From DAOUAG01 sp034432935 (GTDB lineage: Bacteria > Chloroflexota > Dehalococcoidia > SM23-28-2 > RBG-16-64-32): a stretch of DNA of 64,000 nucleotides. Of the stretch, positions 25,805 to 34,235 are shown one piece after another. The stretch's first letter is position 1, and each line of letters opens with the position of its first letter. Made by a program: the position numbers and the translations under genes. The notes under the pieces were generated by a model. That model searched no databases and was not told where the DNA came from. It was given only the letters and a program-made list of their open reading frames with translations. The DNA lies in NCBI GenBank assembly GCA_034432935.1, contig DAOUBD010000005.1, forward strand, positions 1-64,000, in the 5' to 3' direction.

Positions 25805-26532
25805 GGCGACGGCGACGGGAGCTTGGCCAGGAGCCTCAGGTCGTTGCTGATGATCCCTTCGGCCCCCAGCTCTAGGAGACGCCGGGCCTCGTCGAGGTCG
25901 TCAACCGTCCAACAGTAGGCGCCGATGCGCCGCTCCGCCAGGAAGCGAAGCCTCTTCTCCGTGGCCAAGCGATGGTGCATGCAGAGCCCTCTTGTGGCCC
26001 TGTTGCCCTCGATCATGCGCCTGACTATCGCCCATTGGCTCCGGTGCTCGACTGAGTAGCGGACCTCGAGGCGTGGCGCCACCTCTCGCACACGGTCCAA
26101 CACGCCGTATACCTGTCCGCAGACGGCCACCCACGTCTGAGCCCCATACTCCGTGATGCGGGCGGCAAGCGTGCTGGCGAAAGCGGCGGTCTGCCGCCCG
26201 TTATAGTGGCCCTTCACGTCCAGTAACAGCCGTTTCTTGCCCGCCGTGGCCCGCAGGAGGCCGGCCAGCTTCAAGGGCGGGAATTCCGGCCTCAGGTAGT
26301 AGCCCCGCCACAGCGCCAGGCTGAGGGGGAGCAAACGGTGCCCGGCCATCTGCTTGTCCATCAGCAGCGGCAGGAAGCCCAGCCGGCGCTCGTGCCGCAC
26401 CCAGATGTCCCCAGCGCGATACCAGATGTCGGCCTCGATGACGTCAATGTCAGCGGCCAGGGCGCGCCTAAGGAGCCCCGGGTTGTTGCCATAGGCGTGG
26501 GCGATGCGCACAGGGCGGAGGGTCTCTCCCAT
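25801..26532 (-). CDS. Divergent glycerophosphodiester phosphodiesterase-like protein
   Basis: TIM-barrel GDPD-family protein of 243 aa. The start RIAHAYGNNPG, DVIEADIWYR and the end CWTVDDLDEARRLLELGAEG follow the GDPD pattern. The usual HR near the N-terminus is HA here and the HD pair reads HE. The metal-binding E-x-D (IEADI) remains, so activity is possible but may differ. It is convergent with the ABC ATPase and 17 bases after a DinB-like gene. Confidence 0.75.
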   Translation of the reverse strand: MGETLRPVRIAHAYGNNPGLLRRALAADIDVIEADIWYRAGDIWVRHERRLGFLPLLMDKQMAGHRLLPLSLALWRGYYLRPEFPPLKLAGLLRATAGKKRLLLDVKGHYNGRQTAAFASTLAARITEYGAQTWVAVCGQVYGVLDRVREVAPRLEVRYSVEHRSQWAIVRRMIEGNRATRGLCMHHRLATEKRLRFLAERRIGAYCWTVDDLDEARRLLELGAEGIISNDLRLLAKLPSPSP

Positions 26533-26549
26533 CTCCCGAGGCGTTGGTG

Positions 26550-27023
26550 CTAGCGGGCCCGGGCAGCCTCCGAGGCGATGCGCTGAAGCTGCTGGGCGCG
26601 GAGCCGGTATTGGGCCGCCGCCATCGCCAATATCTGGCGAAGCGTGTAGGTGGTGCCATCCTCCGCTGTAGCGGTGCGCTCCAGGTCGGCGGGGACGAGG
26701 TCGTGCAGCAGGTTAGTGAAGCGCCGGTGGGCAACTTGCAGCGATATCTTGGCCTCTCGCAAGGAGAGGAAGTCCGCCTTCTCCAAGCACGGGGGCTGGG
26801 GCAGCTTCAGGGCCCGGGCCGCCAGGCGCCCGTAGTAGAAGTTGACCTCATCGGAGGTGCGTTCCAGAATGCTGCGCACGGAGTCGCCGTTCGCCGCCGC
26901 CCGGTCATAGACCGCGGGGTCGCAGACCTCCAGCGCCTCCATGAGGGCGTCCCTGGAGTCCTCCAGACGGCGGAGGAGCTCTTCGAGTTCGAAGGCCGGC
27001 TCGGAGTTTCCCTCGGTGCTCAT
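26550..27023 (-). CDS. DinB-like four-helix protein
   Basis: Protein of 157 aa with the DinB/YfiT-like helical bundle pattern, including SVRSILERTSDEVNFYYGR and a C-terminal TLRQILAMAAAQYRLRAQQL helix with putative metal-site residues. The family includes thiol-dependent metalloenzymes and many uncharacterised members, so no substrate is proposed. A GGAGGT Shine-Dalgarno lies about nine bases before the ATG, and a good promoter lies about 95 bases upstream. Confidence 0.72.
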   Translation of the reverse strand: MSTEGNSEPAFELEELLRRLEDSRDALMEALEVCDPAVYDRAAANGDSVRSILERTSDEVNFYYGRLAARALKLPQPPCLEKADFLSLREAKISLQVAHRRFTNLLHDLVPADLERTATAEDGTTYTLRQILAMAAAQYRLRAQQLQRIASEAARAR

Positions 27024-27115
27024 CGGAATACTACCTCCAGGGGCTAGGAGCGCTACAAGGCCATCCCTCTCGCAAGGAACTGAGGGCGCATCAGGTCCGT
27101 CCCGTGACGGCTACC

Positions 27116-27144
27116 AGTATATGAGCGCCTCCAAAGGGCGGCAA
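27116..27144 (-). promoter_or_regulatory. Candidate promoter for the DinB-like and GDPD-like genes
   Basis: Minus-strand TTGCCG (27139-27144) and TATACT (27116-27121) are separated by exactly 17 bases, between ahbB and the DinB-like gene. Confidence 0.55.
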
Positions 27145-27151
27145 GCCAGCG

Positions 27152-27676
27152 TCAGGGCGGCGTTGGCGCAGACCGGATGCGGGTGCCCTGCTTCTTGAGG
27201 ATGCGGGTGCTGAACAGGACATCGTGGGGAAGGCCTTCCAGGCCGGCCTCGCGGTTGATCTCCTGGACCTTGTGCAGCACCTCCTCCTGGGACATGCCGT
27301 GGACCATGGCGAACAAGTTGTAGGGCCAGCCAGGCCGGCGTGGCCGCCGGTAACAGTGGGTGATCTCCGTCCGTTGCCCCAACCTCGCTCCAACCTCTGA
27401 TACCCGCTCGTCGGGCACGTCCCACACGGCCATGCCGTTATACCTGACGCCCAGGGCATAGTGGTTGGGCACCGCCGCCAGGCGCTTGATGATGCGGCGA
27501 TCCAGGAGAGAGCGCAGCATCGCCAGGACCTCCCCCTCGCCAGTACCCAGTTGTTCAGCGATCTCCTTCCAGGGCTCGGGGACCAGGGGTATCCCCTCCT
27601 GGACGATAAGGAGGAGCTGTCGCTCCAACGGGCTGATGGCAGCCTCCGTACCCACGCCTTCCCCCTGTTCCGTCAT
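27152..27676 (-). CDS. ahbB: Siroheme decarboxylase subunit AhbB (Lrp/AsnC-like)
   Basis: One half of the heterodimer that decarboxylates siroheme to didecarboxysiroheme in the alternative (Ahb) haem pathway or the haem d1 pathway. It is 174 aa with an AsnC-like winged helix (about 13-75) and the conserved tail block RYNGMAVWDVPDE and THCYRRP..PGWPYNLFAMVHG. The His and Tyr in these blocks mark AhbB rather than an ordinary Lrp regulator. It overlaps ahbA by four bases (ATGA). The rest of the pathway, ahbC and ahbD, is not in the window. Confidence 0.88.
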   Translation of the reverse strand: MTEQGEGVGTEAAISPLERQLLLIVQEGIPLVPEPWKEIAEQLGTGEGEVLAMLRSLLDRRIIKRLAAVPNHYALGVRYNGMAVWDVPDERVSEVGARLGQRTEITHCYRRPRRPGWPYNLFAMVHGMSQEEVLHKVQEINREAGLEGLPHDVLFSTRILKKQGTRIRSAPTPP

Positions 27677-28161
27677 CCCTGGTGTCCCGTAGCGCCGTTC
27701 TCGTCAGCGTCCGGCAGCTCGTAGTAGAACTCGACGCGGTATTCCTCCAGGGTCGGGAGGTTGAGGACCTCGAGGCCAGTCTCCCTCTCGATCTCGCTGA
27801 TGACGCGCTGCACCGCCTGTGGGTCTTCCGAGGATACGACGAACCACAGGTTGTAGTGGTGGGTGCGCTCGTAGTTGTGAGAGATCTCCGGGTGGCGGTT
27901 GATGGCGGCGATGACCTCGTCCAGCCGTTCGGGGGGTGCGGCCACGGCGGCCAGGGTGCGCTCTCCCCCCAACTGGGGCGCGTTGAGGATGGCGCCCAGG
28001 CGTGTCAGGCCCCCTTCGTCCAGCAGGCGGCGCAGGCGGCGTATCACATCTTCCTCGGTCGTCCCGACGGCGCGGGCGGCCTCCAGATACGGGCGCGGCG
28101 TGAGGGGTATGCCCCTCTGGAGCAGGTTTATGAGGCGCCGGTCGCTGCTATCCAGATACAC
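27673..28161 (-). CDS. ahbA: Siroheme decarboxylase subunit AhbA (Lrp/AsnC-like)
   Basis: Partner of AhbB. From GTG 28161 it is 162 aa, with a winged helix (about 8-62, RLINLLQRGIPLTPRPY) and the ISHNYERTHHYNLWFVV block typical of AhbA/NirD-type siroheme decarboxylases. Earlier in-frame starts would overlap the acyl-CoA dehydrogenase gene and give residues unlike the family. The AGAGGA Shine-Dalgarno is 11 bases upstream, which is long. It follows the acyl-CoA dehydrogenase gene by 28 bases. Confidence 0.85.
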   Translation of the reverse strand: MYLDSSDRRLINLLQRGIPLTPRPYLEAARAVGTTEEDVIRRLRRLLDEGGLTRLGAILNAPQLGGERTLAAVAAPPERLDEVIAAINRHPEISHNYERTHHYNLWFVVSSEDPQAVQRVISEIERETGLEVLNLPTLEEYRVEFYYELPDADENGATGHQG

Positions 28162-28189
28162 CGCGTCATCGATCCTCTGGCGCGTGTTG

Positions 28190-29962
28190 TCATACCGAGG
28201 CGGGCAGGGCCTCTGGCGGCAGCGGCTGATAGCGGGTGATGGGGGCGAAGAGGTCCAGCACGGAACGGTCATCGCTGATGGCCCGCATGGGGCCGCTGCG
28301 GGCTGCCAGGAGCCGGTCCCGAATGAAGAAGCGGGCGACGGCGGCCTTGCGGGCTGAGCCTGTCTTCCGCATCTCCTCCTGGGCGGCTTCCAAGAGGAGC
28401 GACGCCTGCGTGAGGTCCGAGAGGAAGGATGTCACGCGCCGGGCGTGGAGCTGCCGCAGGTCGGCGTCTGCTCTAGCCAGGAAGAGGATCATCTCTTGGG
28501 CATCGCGCCGGGCCTGGAGCACAGCGTCCTTGAGTTGGGCCAGCGCCGGGTGCTCGACGCCTGCGAGCGCCCGGTCTACGCGGTCCAGGAGGGCGTCGTG
28601 GGCGTTCTCCTTGGCCATGGAGCGCAGGACGTCCAGGCAGATGATGTTCTCGGTGCCCTCCCAGATGGTGTGGCATTGGGCGTCCCGCAGTTGGCGGGCC
28701 GTGGGCCAGGTCTCGACGTAGCCGTTGCCGCCGAGGATTTCCACGGCCTGGCTGGCCAGCTCCAGGCCGCCGCGGGCGCCCCGGAACTTGGCCAGGGGCA
28801 CCAGGATGCGGTAGAGGCGGCGGCCCTTTTCGTCTCCGGTGGCCCCGGCTAGGGAGGCGGCCTCGAAGACCATGGCGGAGGCGCCCTCCAAGGCCACCAC
28901 CATCTGAACCAGCGTCTCCTGAACCATCGGCAGCTCATCCAGGCGCCGGCCGAAGGCCGTGCGGTGGGCCGCGTAGATGGCGGCTTCCAGGAAGGAGCGC
29001 CGCATGATGCCCAGCCCCATGGTGGCCACCCCCAGGCGCGACCCGTTCACCATGCTCATCATGCGGTTGAGGCCCCGTGCCTCGGAGCCGGCGTCGCGGT
29101 TAGGGTTGCTCAGGATGTAGGCCTCTGCATCGATGAAATCGACCTCGGCCGTGGGCACCGAGCGCGTCCCCAGCTTGTCCTTCAGCCGCTTGATGCGGAT
29201 GCCGTTGCGGGTGCCGTCGGCGCGCTCCGCGGGCACCAGGAAGAGGGCCAGGCCCCGCACTCCCGCCTCGGCCCCCTCGGGGCGCGCCAGGGTGGCGATG
29301 GCCTTGGCGTCAACGTTGGAGCAGAACCACTTGGACCCGTTGAGCAACCAGCGGTCGCCGTCCCGGCGGGCCACCGTCTCGCTGGTGCCGAGATCAGAAC
29401 CGCCGCGGATCTCCGTCATGAACATGGCTCCATCCCAGGAGCCGTCGAAGGTGGGCGATTGGAGGTGTGGCAGCACCCTCTCCTTGATCTCCGGCGAGCC
29501 CCAGCGCGAGACCAGGAGCTCGACGCCGCTAGTCATCCCCGTAGCGCACACCATGCCGGTGTCGCATTGACTGAGAAGGTAAGTGAAGGCCGAGCCTAGT
29601 ACTGTGGGGATGGGCTTGCCCCGGCGCGCCGATAGCCCCTGGGGCCCTTCGTTCCATATGTCGCGCTTGCTCTCGATGGCGTCAGGGTGGTGAACGATGG
29701 TGCAGACCTCGTTGCCCCAGGCGTCGTAGCGCTCCAGGCGCGGCGGGTTGCGGTCGATCACCTCCGCCCGGCGCGCCAGGGGCCCGCCACAGAGTTCGCC
29801 CCAGCGCACCAGCGTCTCCTCGGCCCACTCTCTGTCTTCGGCCCCGATGTACCGGTCCGCTATGTCCCGCAGGTTGGGGTCGATGAGGTACCAGTTGAGT
29901 CCTATGGCGGACTCAAAGCTGCTATAGTCGATGCCCTCGCCGTTGCTCCTAAGCCTATCCAT
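28190..29962 (-). CDS. AidB-type acyl-CoA dehydrogenase
   Basis: FAD-dependent acyl-CoA dehydrogenase-family protein of 590 aa. The family core runs from about 150 to 430: AMFMTEIRGGSDLGTSET, the FAD/substrate segment GSKWFCSNVDA and the C-terminal ILGGNGYVETWPTARQLRDA block. Its length and IWEGTENIICLDVLRS match the AidB/long acyl-CoA dehydrogenase subgroup with a C-terminal helical extension. ATG 29962 has GAGGAG eight bases upstream. An in-frame start at 30070 would enter the FKBP gene. A TATACT box lies near 30018-30023. Confidence 0.9.
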   Translation of the reverse strand: MDRLRSNGEGIDYSSFESAIGLNWYLIDPNLRDIADRYIGAEDREWAEETLVRWGELCGGPLARRAEVIDRNPPRLERYDAWGNEVCTIVHHPDAIESKRDIWNEGPQGLSARRGKPIPTVLGSAFTYLLSQCDTGMVCATGMTSGVELLVSRWGSPEIKERVLPHLQSPTFDGSWDGAMFMTEIRGGSDLGTSETVARRDGDRWLLNGSKWFCSNVDAKAIATLARPEGAEAGVRGLALFLVPAERADGTRNGIRIKRLKDKLGTRSVPTAEVDFIDAEAYILSNPNRDAGSEARGLNRMMSMVNGSRLGVATMGLGIMRRSFLEAAIYAAHRTAFGRRLDELPMVQETLVQMVVALEGASAMVFEAASLAGATGDEKGRRLYRILVPLAKFRGARGGLELASQAVEILGGNGYVETWPTARQLRDAQCHTIWEGTENIICLDVLRSMAKENAHDALLDRVDRALAGVEHPALAQLKDAVLQARRDAQEMILFLARADADLRQLHARRVTSFLSDLTQASLLLEAAQEEMRKTGSARKAAVARFFIRDRLLAARSGPMRAISDDRSVLDLFAPITRYQPLPPEALPASV

Positions 29963-30056
29963 TGTGGCTCTCCTCTCTCTCTCTGCTGCCAGGTTGGTGG
30001 TGCGTCCCCTTCCGACTAGTATAGCGCCTGCGATGCCGGGACGCCGGCGCCCGCCG

Positions 30057-31142
30057 CTACTCCGCTCCAAGAAGCTCCACGTCGAAAATGAGCGTAGCGT
30101 TCGGAGGGATCGCCGGAGGGCTGCCAGAGGCCCCGTACGCCAGCTCCGGCGGTATGATAAGCCGCCGCTTGCCGCCCACCTTCATGGAGGCGACGCCCTC
30201 GTCCCAGCCGGCGATCACCTGGCCCCGGCTCAAGAGGAACGAGAGCGGGCTGGCCCTGTCGATGGAAGAATCGAATTTGGTCTGGCTGCCGGCGAGCCAA
30301 CCGGTATACTCCACCGTCACCTTCTGTCCTGGCTGCGGGGCGGGCCCCGTGCCCTCCTGGATATCGATGTACTGGAGGCCGCTAGGGGTGGTAACGGGCG
30401 TGCCGCTCACGGGCGGGGGCGACTCTGGCGCTGGCTCACGCACGTCCACCAACTGCACATCCATCACCAGTGTGGCGTTGGGGGGGATGGCCGGCGGCGA
30501 GCCCTGCTCACCATACCCCAGGCTGGGTGGTATGAGGAGCTTGCGCCGGCCGCCGACCCTCATAGTGGCCACACCCTCCTCCCAGCCTTTGATGACCTGG
30601 CCGCTGCCCAATCGGAAGCCGAAGGGGCGCCCCCGGGCGACGGTGCTGTCGAAGACATCGCCCCCTTTGACCTTGCCCACGTAATGCACGACCACCACCT
30701 GGCCCTCCTGGGGGGCTGGGCCATCGCCCGTCACGACGTCCACGTACTTCAGGCCGCTGGGAGTCGTGACGGCCCCGGAGAACTCGTCGCTGCCCCGCAG
30801 GGCGGCTGCCAGGACCAGGGCGCCGCCTACCGCCGATGCTAGTCCGCCGGCCATCAGGAGCCACGGCAGCCAGGATGGGATGCGGGCCCAGCGGGCCGCC
30901 CGCCTCTCCCGCGCCTGCGCCAGGGCCAGGGCCCGCGCCTGGTCGTACGCTGCCCTCCGGCGCGGGTCGTCGAGCGTATCGAAGGCCTCGTTGATCTCGC
31001 GCATCATCGCCGGGTCCCTCGGCGCCTTGTCAGGGTCCGGCTGGTATCGCCGGGCTAGGCGCTCGTAGGCCTGGGCGATCTGCTCACGGGTGGCCTGGGG
31101 TCCAACCCCCAGGACGGCGTAGTAGTCCTTGTGGCTCGTCAC
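30057..31142 (-). CDS. Membrane protein: J-like domain, one TM helix, two FKBP domains
   Basis: Protein of 361 aa. Residues 5-68 form a DnaJ-like domain, but the obligatory HPD reads QPD (34-36). Residues 91-115 are a single membrane helix. Two FKBP-type peptidyl-prolyl isomerase domains follow (about 124-235 and 248-361), each keeping the pocket pattern FDSS or FDST, VI(K/A)GW(E/D)EG and an IPP...YG loop. By the positive-inside rule the J-like part is cytoplasmic and the FKBPs are extracytoplasmic. It starts at GTG 31142, overlapping the upstream paralogue's stop (GTGA), so the pair is translationally coupled. Role inferred: folding of secreted proteins. DnaK recruitment is doubtful without HPD. 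Confidence 0.85.
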   Translation of the reverse strand: MTSHKDYYAVLGVGPQATREQIAQAYERLARRYQPDPDKAPRDPAMMREINEAFDTLDDPRRRAAYDQARALALAQARERRAARWARIPSWLPWLLMAGGLASAVGGALVLAAALRGSDEFSGAVTTPSGLKYVDVVTGDGPAPQEGQVVVVHYVGKVKGGDVFDSTVARGRPFGFRLGSGQVIKGWEEGVATMRVGGRRKLLIPPSLGYGEQGSPPAIPPNATLVMDVQLVDVREPAPESPPPVSGTPVTTPSGLQYIDIQEGTGPAPQPGQKVTVEYTGWLAGSQTKFDSSIDRASPLSFLLSRGQVIAGWDEGVASMKVGGKRRLIIPPELAYGASGSPPAIPPNATLIFDVELLGAE

Positions 31143-32029
31143 GGCGATGGGCTGGCTGGAGGCTGCGAGGGAGCACTGGCCGTTGGTACCGGTGTGGCCT
31201 TCCTGAAGATATCGACTAATTCGACGTCAAAGATCAACGTGGCGTTGGGCGGTATCTTGGGCGGCGAGCCGGTAACCCCGTAGCCTAGCTCGGGCGGGAT
31301 GATGAGGCGGCGCTTGCCACCCTTCTGCATCGTCGCTAGGCCCTCGTCCCAGCCCTTGATTACGCTTCCGGTTCCCAGGACGAAGCTGAAGGGGGCGGCG
31401 CGCTCCACCGAGCTATCGAACTTCGTGCCGTCGGACTGGAGCCAACCCGTGTAGTTGACCACGACGGTGTCGCCCGGCGATGGCGGGTCGCCCGTGCCGG
31501 GCTGGATATCGATGTACTGGAGGCCAGAGGGGGTGGTGACGGCTTCGCCCGTGACCTCTGGCGGGTTGGCCGGCGCCACTCCCGGCGTCTGGGCCGGCAG
31601 CGTCGGCGTGGGGCTGGCCGGGGCGACGCTGGCGCTGACCGTGGGCTGGCTGACGGCGTTCTGGCCGCCGCCACCGCCGGTGAGGGATGCCACTATGACG
31701 GCGATGATGATGAGGACGGCTATGCCGAGGCCGATGCCGCCCAAGAACTCGGGCCGCGCTAGGAAGTCGGAGAACGCCGACTCCTGCGCCTCGACGGCGG
31801 CGCCCGGTTTGCGGCGGGAGCGGCGCCGGTCGTACTCTGCCCGGCGTTTCGGGTCCTTGAGGACGGCGTAGGCTGCCTGAAGCTCCTCCCAGCGCTGCCG
31901 CGCCTTGGGTTTGCGGCTCGTGGCGGGATCGTAAAGGCGCGCCAGCCGCTCGTACGCCCGCTCGATCTCCGCCTGGCTGGCCGAGCGGCTCACTTGCAGC
32001 ACGGAGTAATAGTCTCGCTGTTTCTCCAC
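31139..32029 (-). CDS. Membrane protein: J-like domain, one TM helix, one FKBP domain
   Basis: Paralogue of the next gene, 296 aa. The J-like domain covers about 6-68, with DYYSVLQVS and the C-terminal helix DPKRRAEYDR. At the HPD position it reads YDPA, so the motif is lost completely. The membrane helix is 96-116, followed by a Pro/Thr/Ser/Ala-rich linker (about 120-160) and one FKBP domain (163-275) with FDSS, VIKGWDEG and the IPPELGYG loop intact. A Pro-rich tail ends the protein. GTG start with GAGG about nine bases upstream. First gene of a two-gene operon. Confidence 0.85.
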   Translation of the reverse strand: MEKQRDYYSVLQVSRSASQAEIERAYERLARLYDPATSRKPKARQRWEELQAAYAVLKDPKRRAEYDRRRSRRKPGAAVEAQESAFSDFLARPEFLGGIGLGIAVLIIIAVIVASLTGGGGGQNAVSQPTVSASVAPASPTPTLPAQTPGVAPANPPEVTGEAVTTPSGLQYIDIQPGTGDPPSPGDTVVVNYTGWLQSDGTKFDSSVERAAPFSFVLGTGSVIKGWDEGLATMQKGGKRRLIIPPELGYGVTGSPPKIPPNATLIFDVELVDIFRKATPVPTASAPSQPPASPSP

Positions 32030-32150
32030 GTACTGGTACCTCGGAGTTGATCAGGATCGCCCAACGTGCGGCGTGAGAACATTGTACAGGAACGGCCGTT
32101 GAGCGCCACCGTCTGGCTCGCCCGCTGCGGTTGCCTCTTGATCCAGACTG

Positions 32151-33755
32151 ATGCACCCTATAGCCGTGCCTGCCGCCGATCTGCCAGCCGTGGTCCGGGC
32201 GCTCTTGCGCCCTGATGCCTACCTCCACCCGGTGCAGCGCGTGGAGCTCCGCCAGACTCACATCTCTTTCGTCCTTTTGGCTGGGGAGTACGCCTATAAG
32301 GTGAAGAAGGCGGTGAACTTCGGCTTCCTGGACTACTCCACCCTTGCCAAACGCCGTTTCTACTGCCAGCAGGAGGTATCGCTGAACTCCCGCCTTTGCT
32401 CGGGGACCTACCTGGGCGTCGTGGCCGTACGGGAGGAGGCTGGGCGTGTGAGGATGGGCGGTTCCGGCAGAACGATAGAGTACGCCGTACAGATGCGGCG
32501 CCTTCCGGCCGAGCGCATGATGGACCGTCTGTTGGCCGAAGGCAAGGTGACGGAAGAGATGGTCCGCAATCTGGCCCGCGTGCTTGCTGATTTCCACGGC
32601 CGGGCCGAGACGAACGCCCGAATAGCGGCCACCGGCCTGAAGGGGATCCGCTACGCTTGGGAAGAGAACTTCCGCCAGTGGCAGCCCTTCATCGGCCAGA
32701 CGATCTCGCCGGAGCAGGACGCCGCCCTGCGGGCGTTTGGCCGGCGCTTCTTCGCGCGCAAGGGGGCCTTCCTGGCGGCCCGCGCGGACGGCGGCCGGGT
32801 GCGCGATTGCCACGGGGACCTGCGCTCCGACAGCGTCTGCTTCGTGGACGGCCTCTGCATCTACGATTGCATAGAGTTCAACCGCCGCTTTCGCTACACG
32901 GACGTGGCGGGCGACGTCGGCTTTCTGGCTATGGATCTGGACTACCGGGGCCACCCAGAGCTGGCCAGGGCGTTCGTAGATGAATACGTGCGAACCTCGG
33001 GCGATGCCGGGCTCCTGGAGGTAATCGATTTCTTCAAGTGTTACCGGGCGGCGGTCCGCGGCAAGGTGGAGGGCTTCCTTCTGGCGCAGGCGGAGGTGCC
33101 GGCCGCGGAGAAGCGCCGCGCCCGGGCTGCGGCCAAGCGCTATTTCGATCTGGCCTGCCAGTACGCGCGGGCTCACGCTCCTCCCCTCTTGCTCATCACC
33201 TGCGGCCTCTCTGCCACCGGCAAGTCCACGCTGGCCCGGGCCCTGGGCCAGAAGATCGGCGCAGAGGTGATCTCGTCCGACGTCGTACGCAAGCGCTTGG
33301 CCGGCCTGGAGCCAACGCAGAGGCGGGAGGAGCCCTTCGGCCGCGGAATCTACGGCCCGGAGTTCACGGAGCGCACCTACGCTGCCCTGCTGGATGCCGC
33401 GCGGCGCGCCCTGGACGCTGGCCGGCCGGCCATTCTCGACGCCACGTACCTGCGGCGGACGCACCGGCGCCAGGCGCGGCGGCTGGCGGAGGAGCTGGGC
33501 GCTGAGTTCGCCTGCGTCTACCTGCGGGCGGAGGATGCCCTGGTCCGGCGCCGCATCGAGAAGCGGCTTCGGGAGGGGGCGGACCCTTCGGATGCGGGCT
33601 GGAGCGTCTACGTGCGGCAGAAGCGGCGCTTCCAGAGGCCGAGCGAGGTGCCAGCGGAGCGTCTCATCACGGTGGACGCTGCCCGTCCTGTGGCCGCGCA
33701 GGTGCGGGCTGTGCTGGACGCTTTGCGCAGGCTGTCGCCCCACTCGTTGCCCTAG
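32151..33755 (+). CDS. Aminoglycoside phosphotransferase-like/P-loop kinase fusion
   Basis: Protein of 534 aa joining an APH/choline-kinase-like domain (about 1-330) to an AAA_33-type P-loop kinase domain (about 340-520). The first has RDCHGDLRSDSV and YDCIEFNRRFRYTDVAGDV, typical of the COG2187 group. The second has Walker A CGLSATGKST and a later LDATYLRR motif, as in gluconate-kinase-like enzymes (COG0645). This two-domain architecture is widespread but its substrate is unknown. Divergent from the J-FKBP operon. Confidence 0.88.
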   Translation: MHPIAVPAADLPAVVRALLRPDAYLHPVQRVELRQTHISFVLLAGEYAYKVKKAVNFGFLDYSTLAKRRFYCQQEVSLNSRLCSGTYLGVVAVREEAGRVRMGGSGRTIEYAVQMRRLPAERMMDRLLAEGKVTEEMVRNLARVLADFHGRAETNARIAATGLKGIRYAWEENFRQWQPFIGQTISPEQDAALRAFGRRFFARKGAFLAARADGGRVRDCHGDLRSDSVCFVDGLCIYDCIEFNRRFRYTDVAGDVGFLAMDLDYRGHPELARAFVDEYVRTSGDAGLLEVIDFFKCYRAAVRGKVEGFLLAQAEVPAAEKRRARAAAKRYFDLACQYARAHAPPLLLITCGLSATGKSTLARALGQKIGAEVISSDVVRKRLAGLEPTQRREEPFGRGIYGPEFTERTYAALLDAARRALDAGRPAILDATYLRRTHRRQARRLAEELGAEFACVYLRAEDALVRRRIEKRLREGADPSDAGWSVYVRQKRRFQRPSEVPAERLITVDAARPVAAQVRAVLDALRRLSPHSLP

Positions 33756-33823
33756 GCCCAGCCCTTCGCCTTGGAGATGCTGGGCGGCGCTCCCCTGGGC
33801 ATGCGCCCCGTGGGCCGCGGCCC

Positions 33824-33851
33824 TTGACGTGCTGCGGGCACGATGTAAGAT
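33824..33851 (+). promoter_or_regulatory. Promoter of the GYD operon
   Basis: TTGACG (33824-33829) and TAAGAT (33846-33851), 16-base spacer, about 77 bases before the GYD gene. The rest of the 172-base gap after the kinase gene shows no other feature. Confidence 0.6.
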
Positions 33852-33927
33852 GGTGCGAGAAGGCTGGAGCGCCGGCCGGCGGAGGGGGAGTGACTGCCGT
33901 CCGGCCTAGGCCCAAAGGAGGTAGCCC

Positions 33928-34227
33928 ATGGCCACGTACATCATGCTCAGCACCCTGACCGACGAGGGGCGCAAGACGCTGAAGGAGCGCCCAGAGCGCC
34001 TCCAGGAGGTAAACCGGGAGATCGAGGCCATGGGGGCCCGCGTAGTGCAGCAGTACGCCGTCCTGGGCGGCTACGACTTCGTGAACATCATCGAGGCGCC
34101 GGACAACGAAACCATCGCCCGCGTCTCGGTGGAGCTGGGCGCCCGGGGCACCGTGCAGTTGACGACCCTGGCGGCGATCCCCGTCGACACCTTCACCCAG
34201 ATGCTCAAGGGGCACGCATCGGCCTGA
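33928..34227 (+). CDS. GYD-domain protein
   Basis: Single-domain protein of 99 aa with the eponymous motif LGGYDFVNIIEAPDNET (about 46-62) and a ferredoxin-like alpha/beta pattern (family knowledge: dimeric alpha/beta barrel). No enzymatic role is established. The full AAAGGAGGT Shine-Dalgarno predicts strong translation. It is immediately followed by a gene that fuses a second GYD domain to an acyltransferase, so the free protein may pair with that domain. Confidence 0.85.
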   Translation: MATYIMLSTLTDEGRKTLKERPERLQEVNREIEAMGARVVQQYAVLGGYDFVNIIEAPDNETIARVSVELGARGTVQLTTLAAIPVDTFTQMLKGHASA

Positions 34228-34235
34228 GGCGCGCC

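Noticed and set aside
31413..33743. A 776-codon open frame on the minus strand opposite the phosphotransferase/kinase fusion
   Set aside because: Shadow of a gene with intact Walker A and kinase motifs, and it would also run across the J-FKBP gene in a wrong frame.
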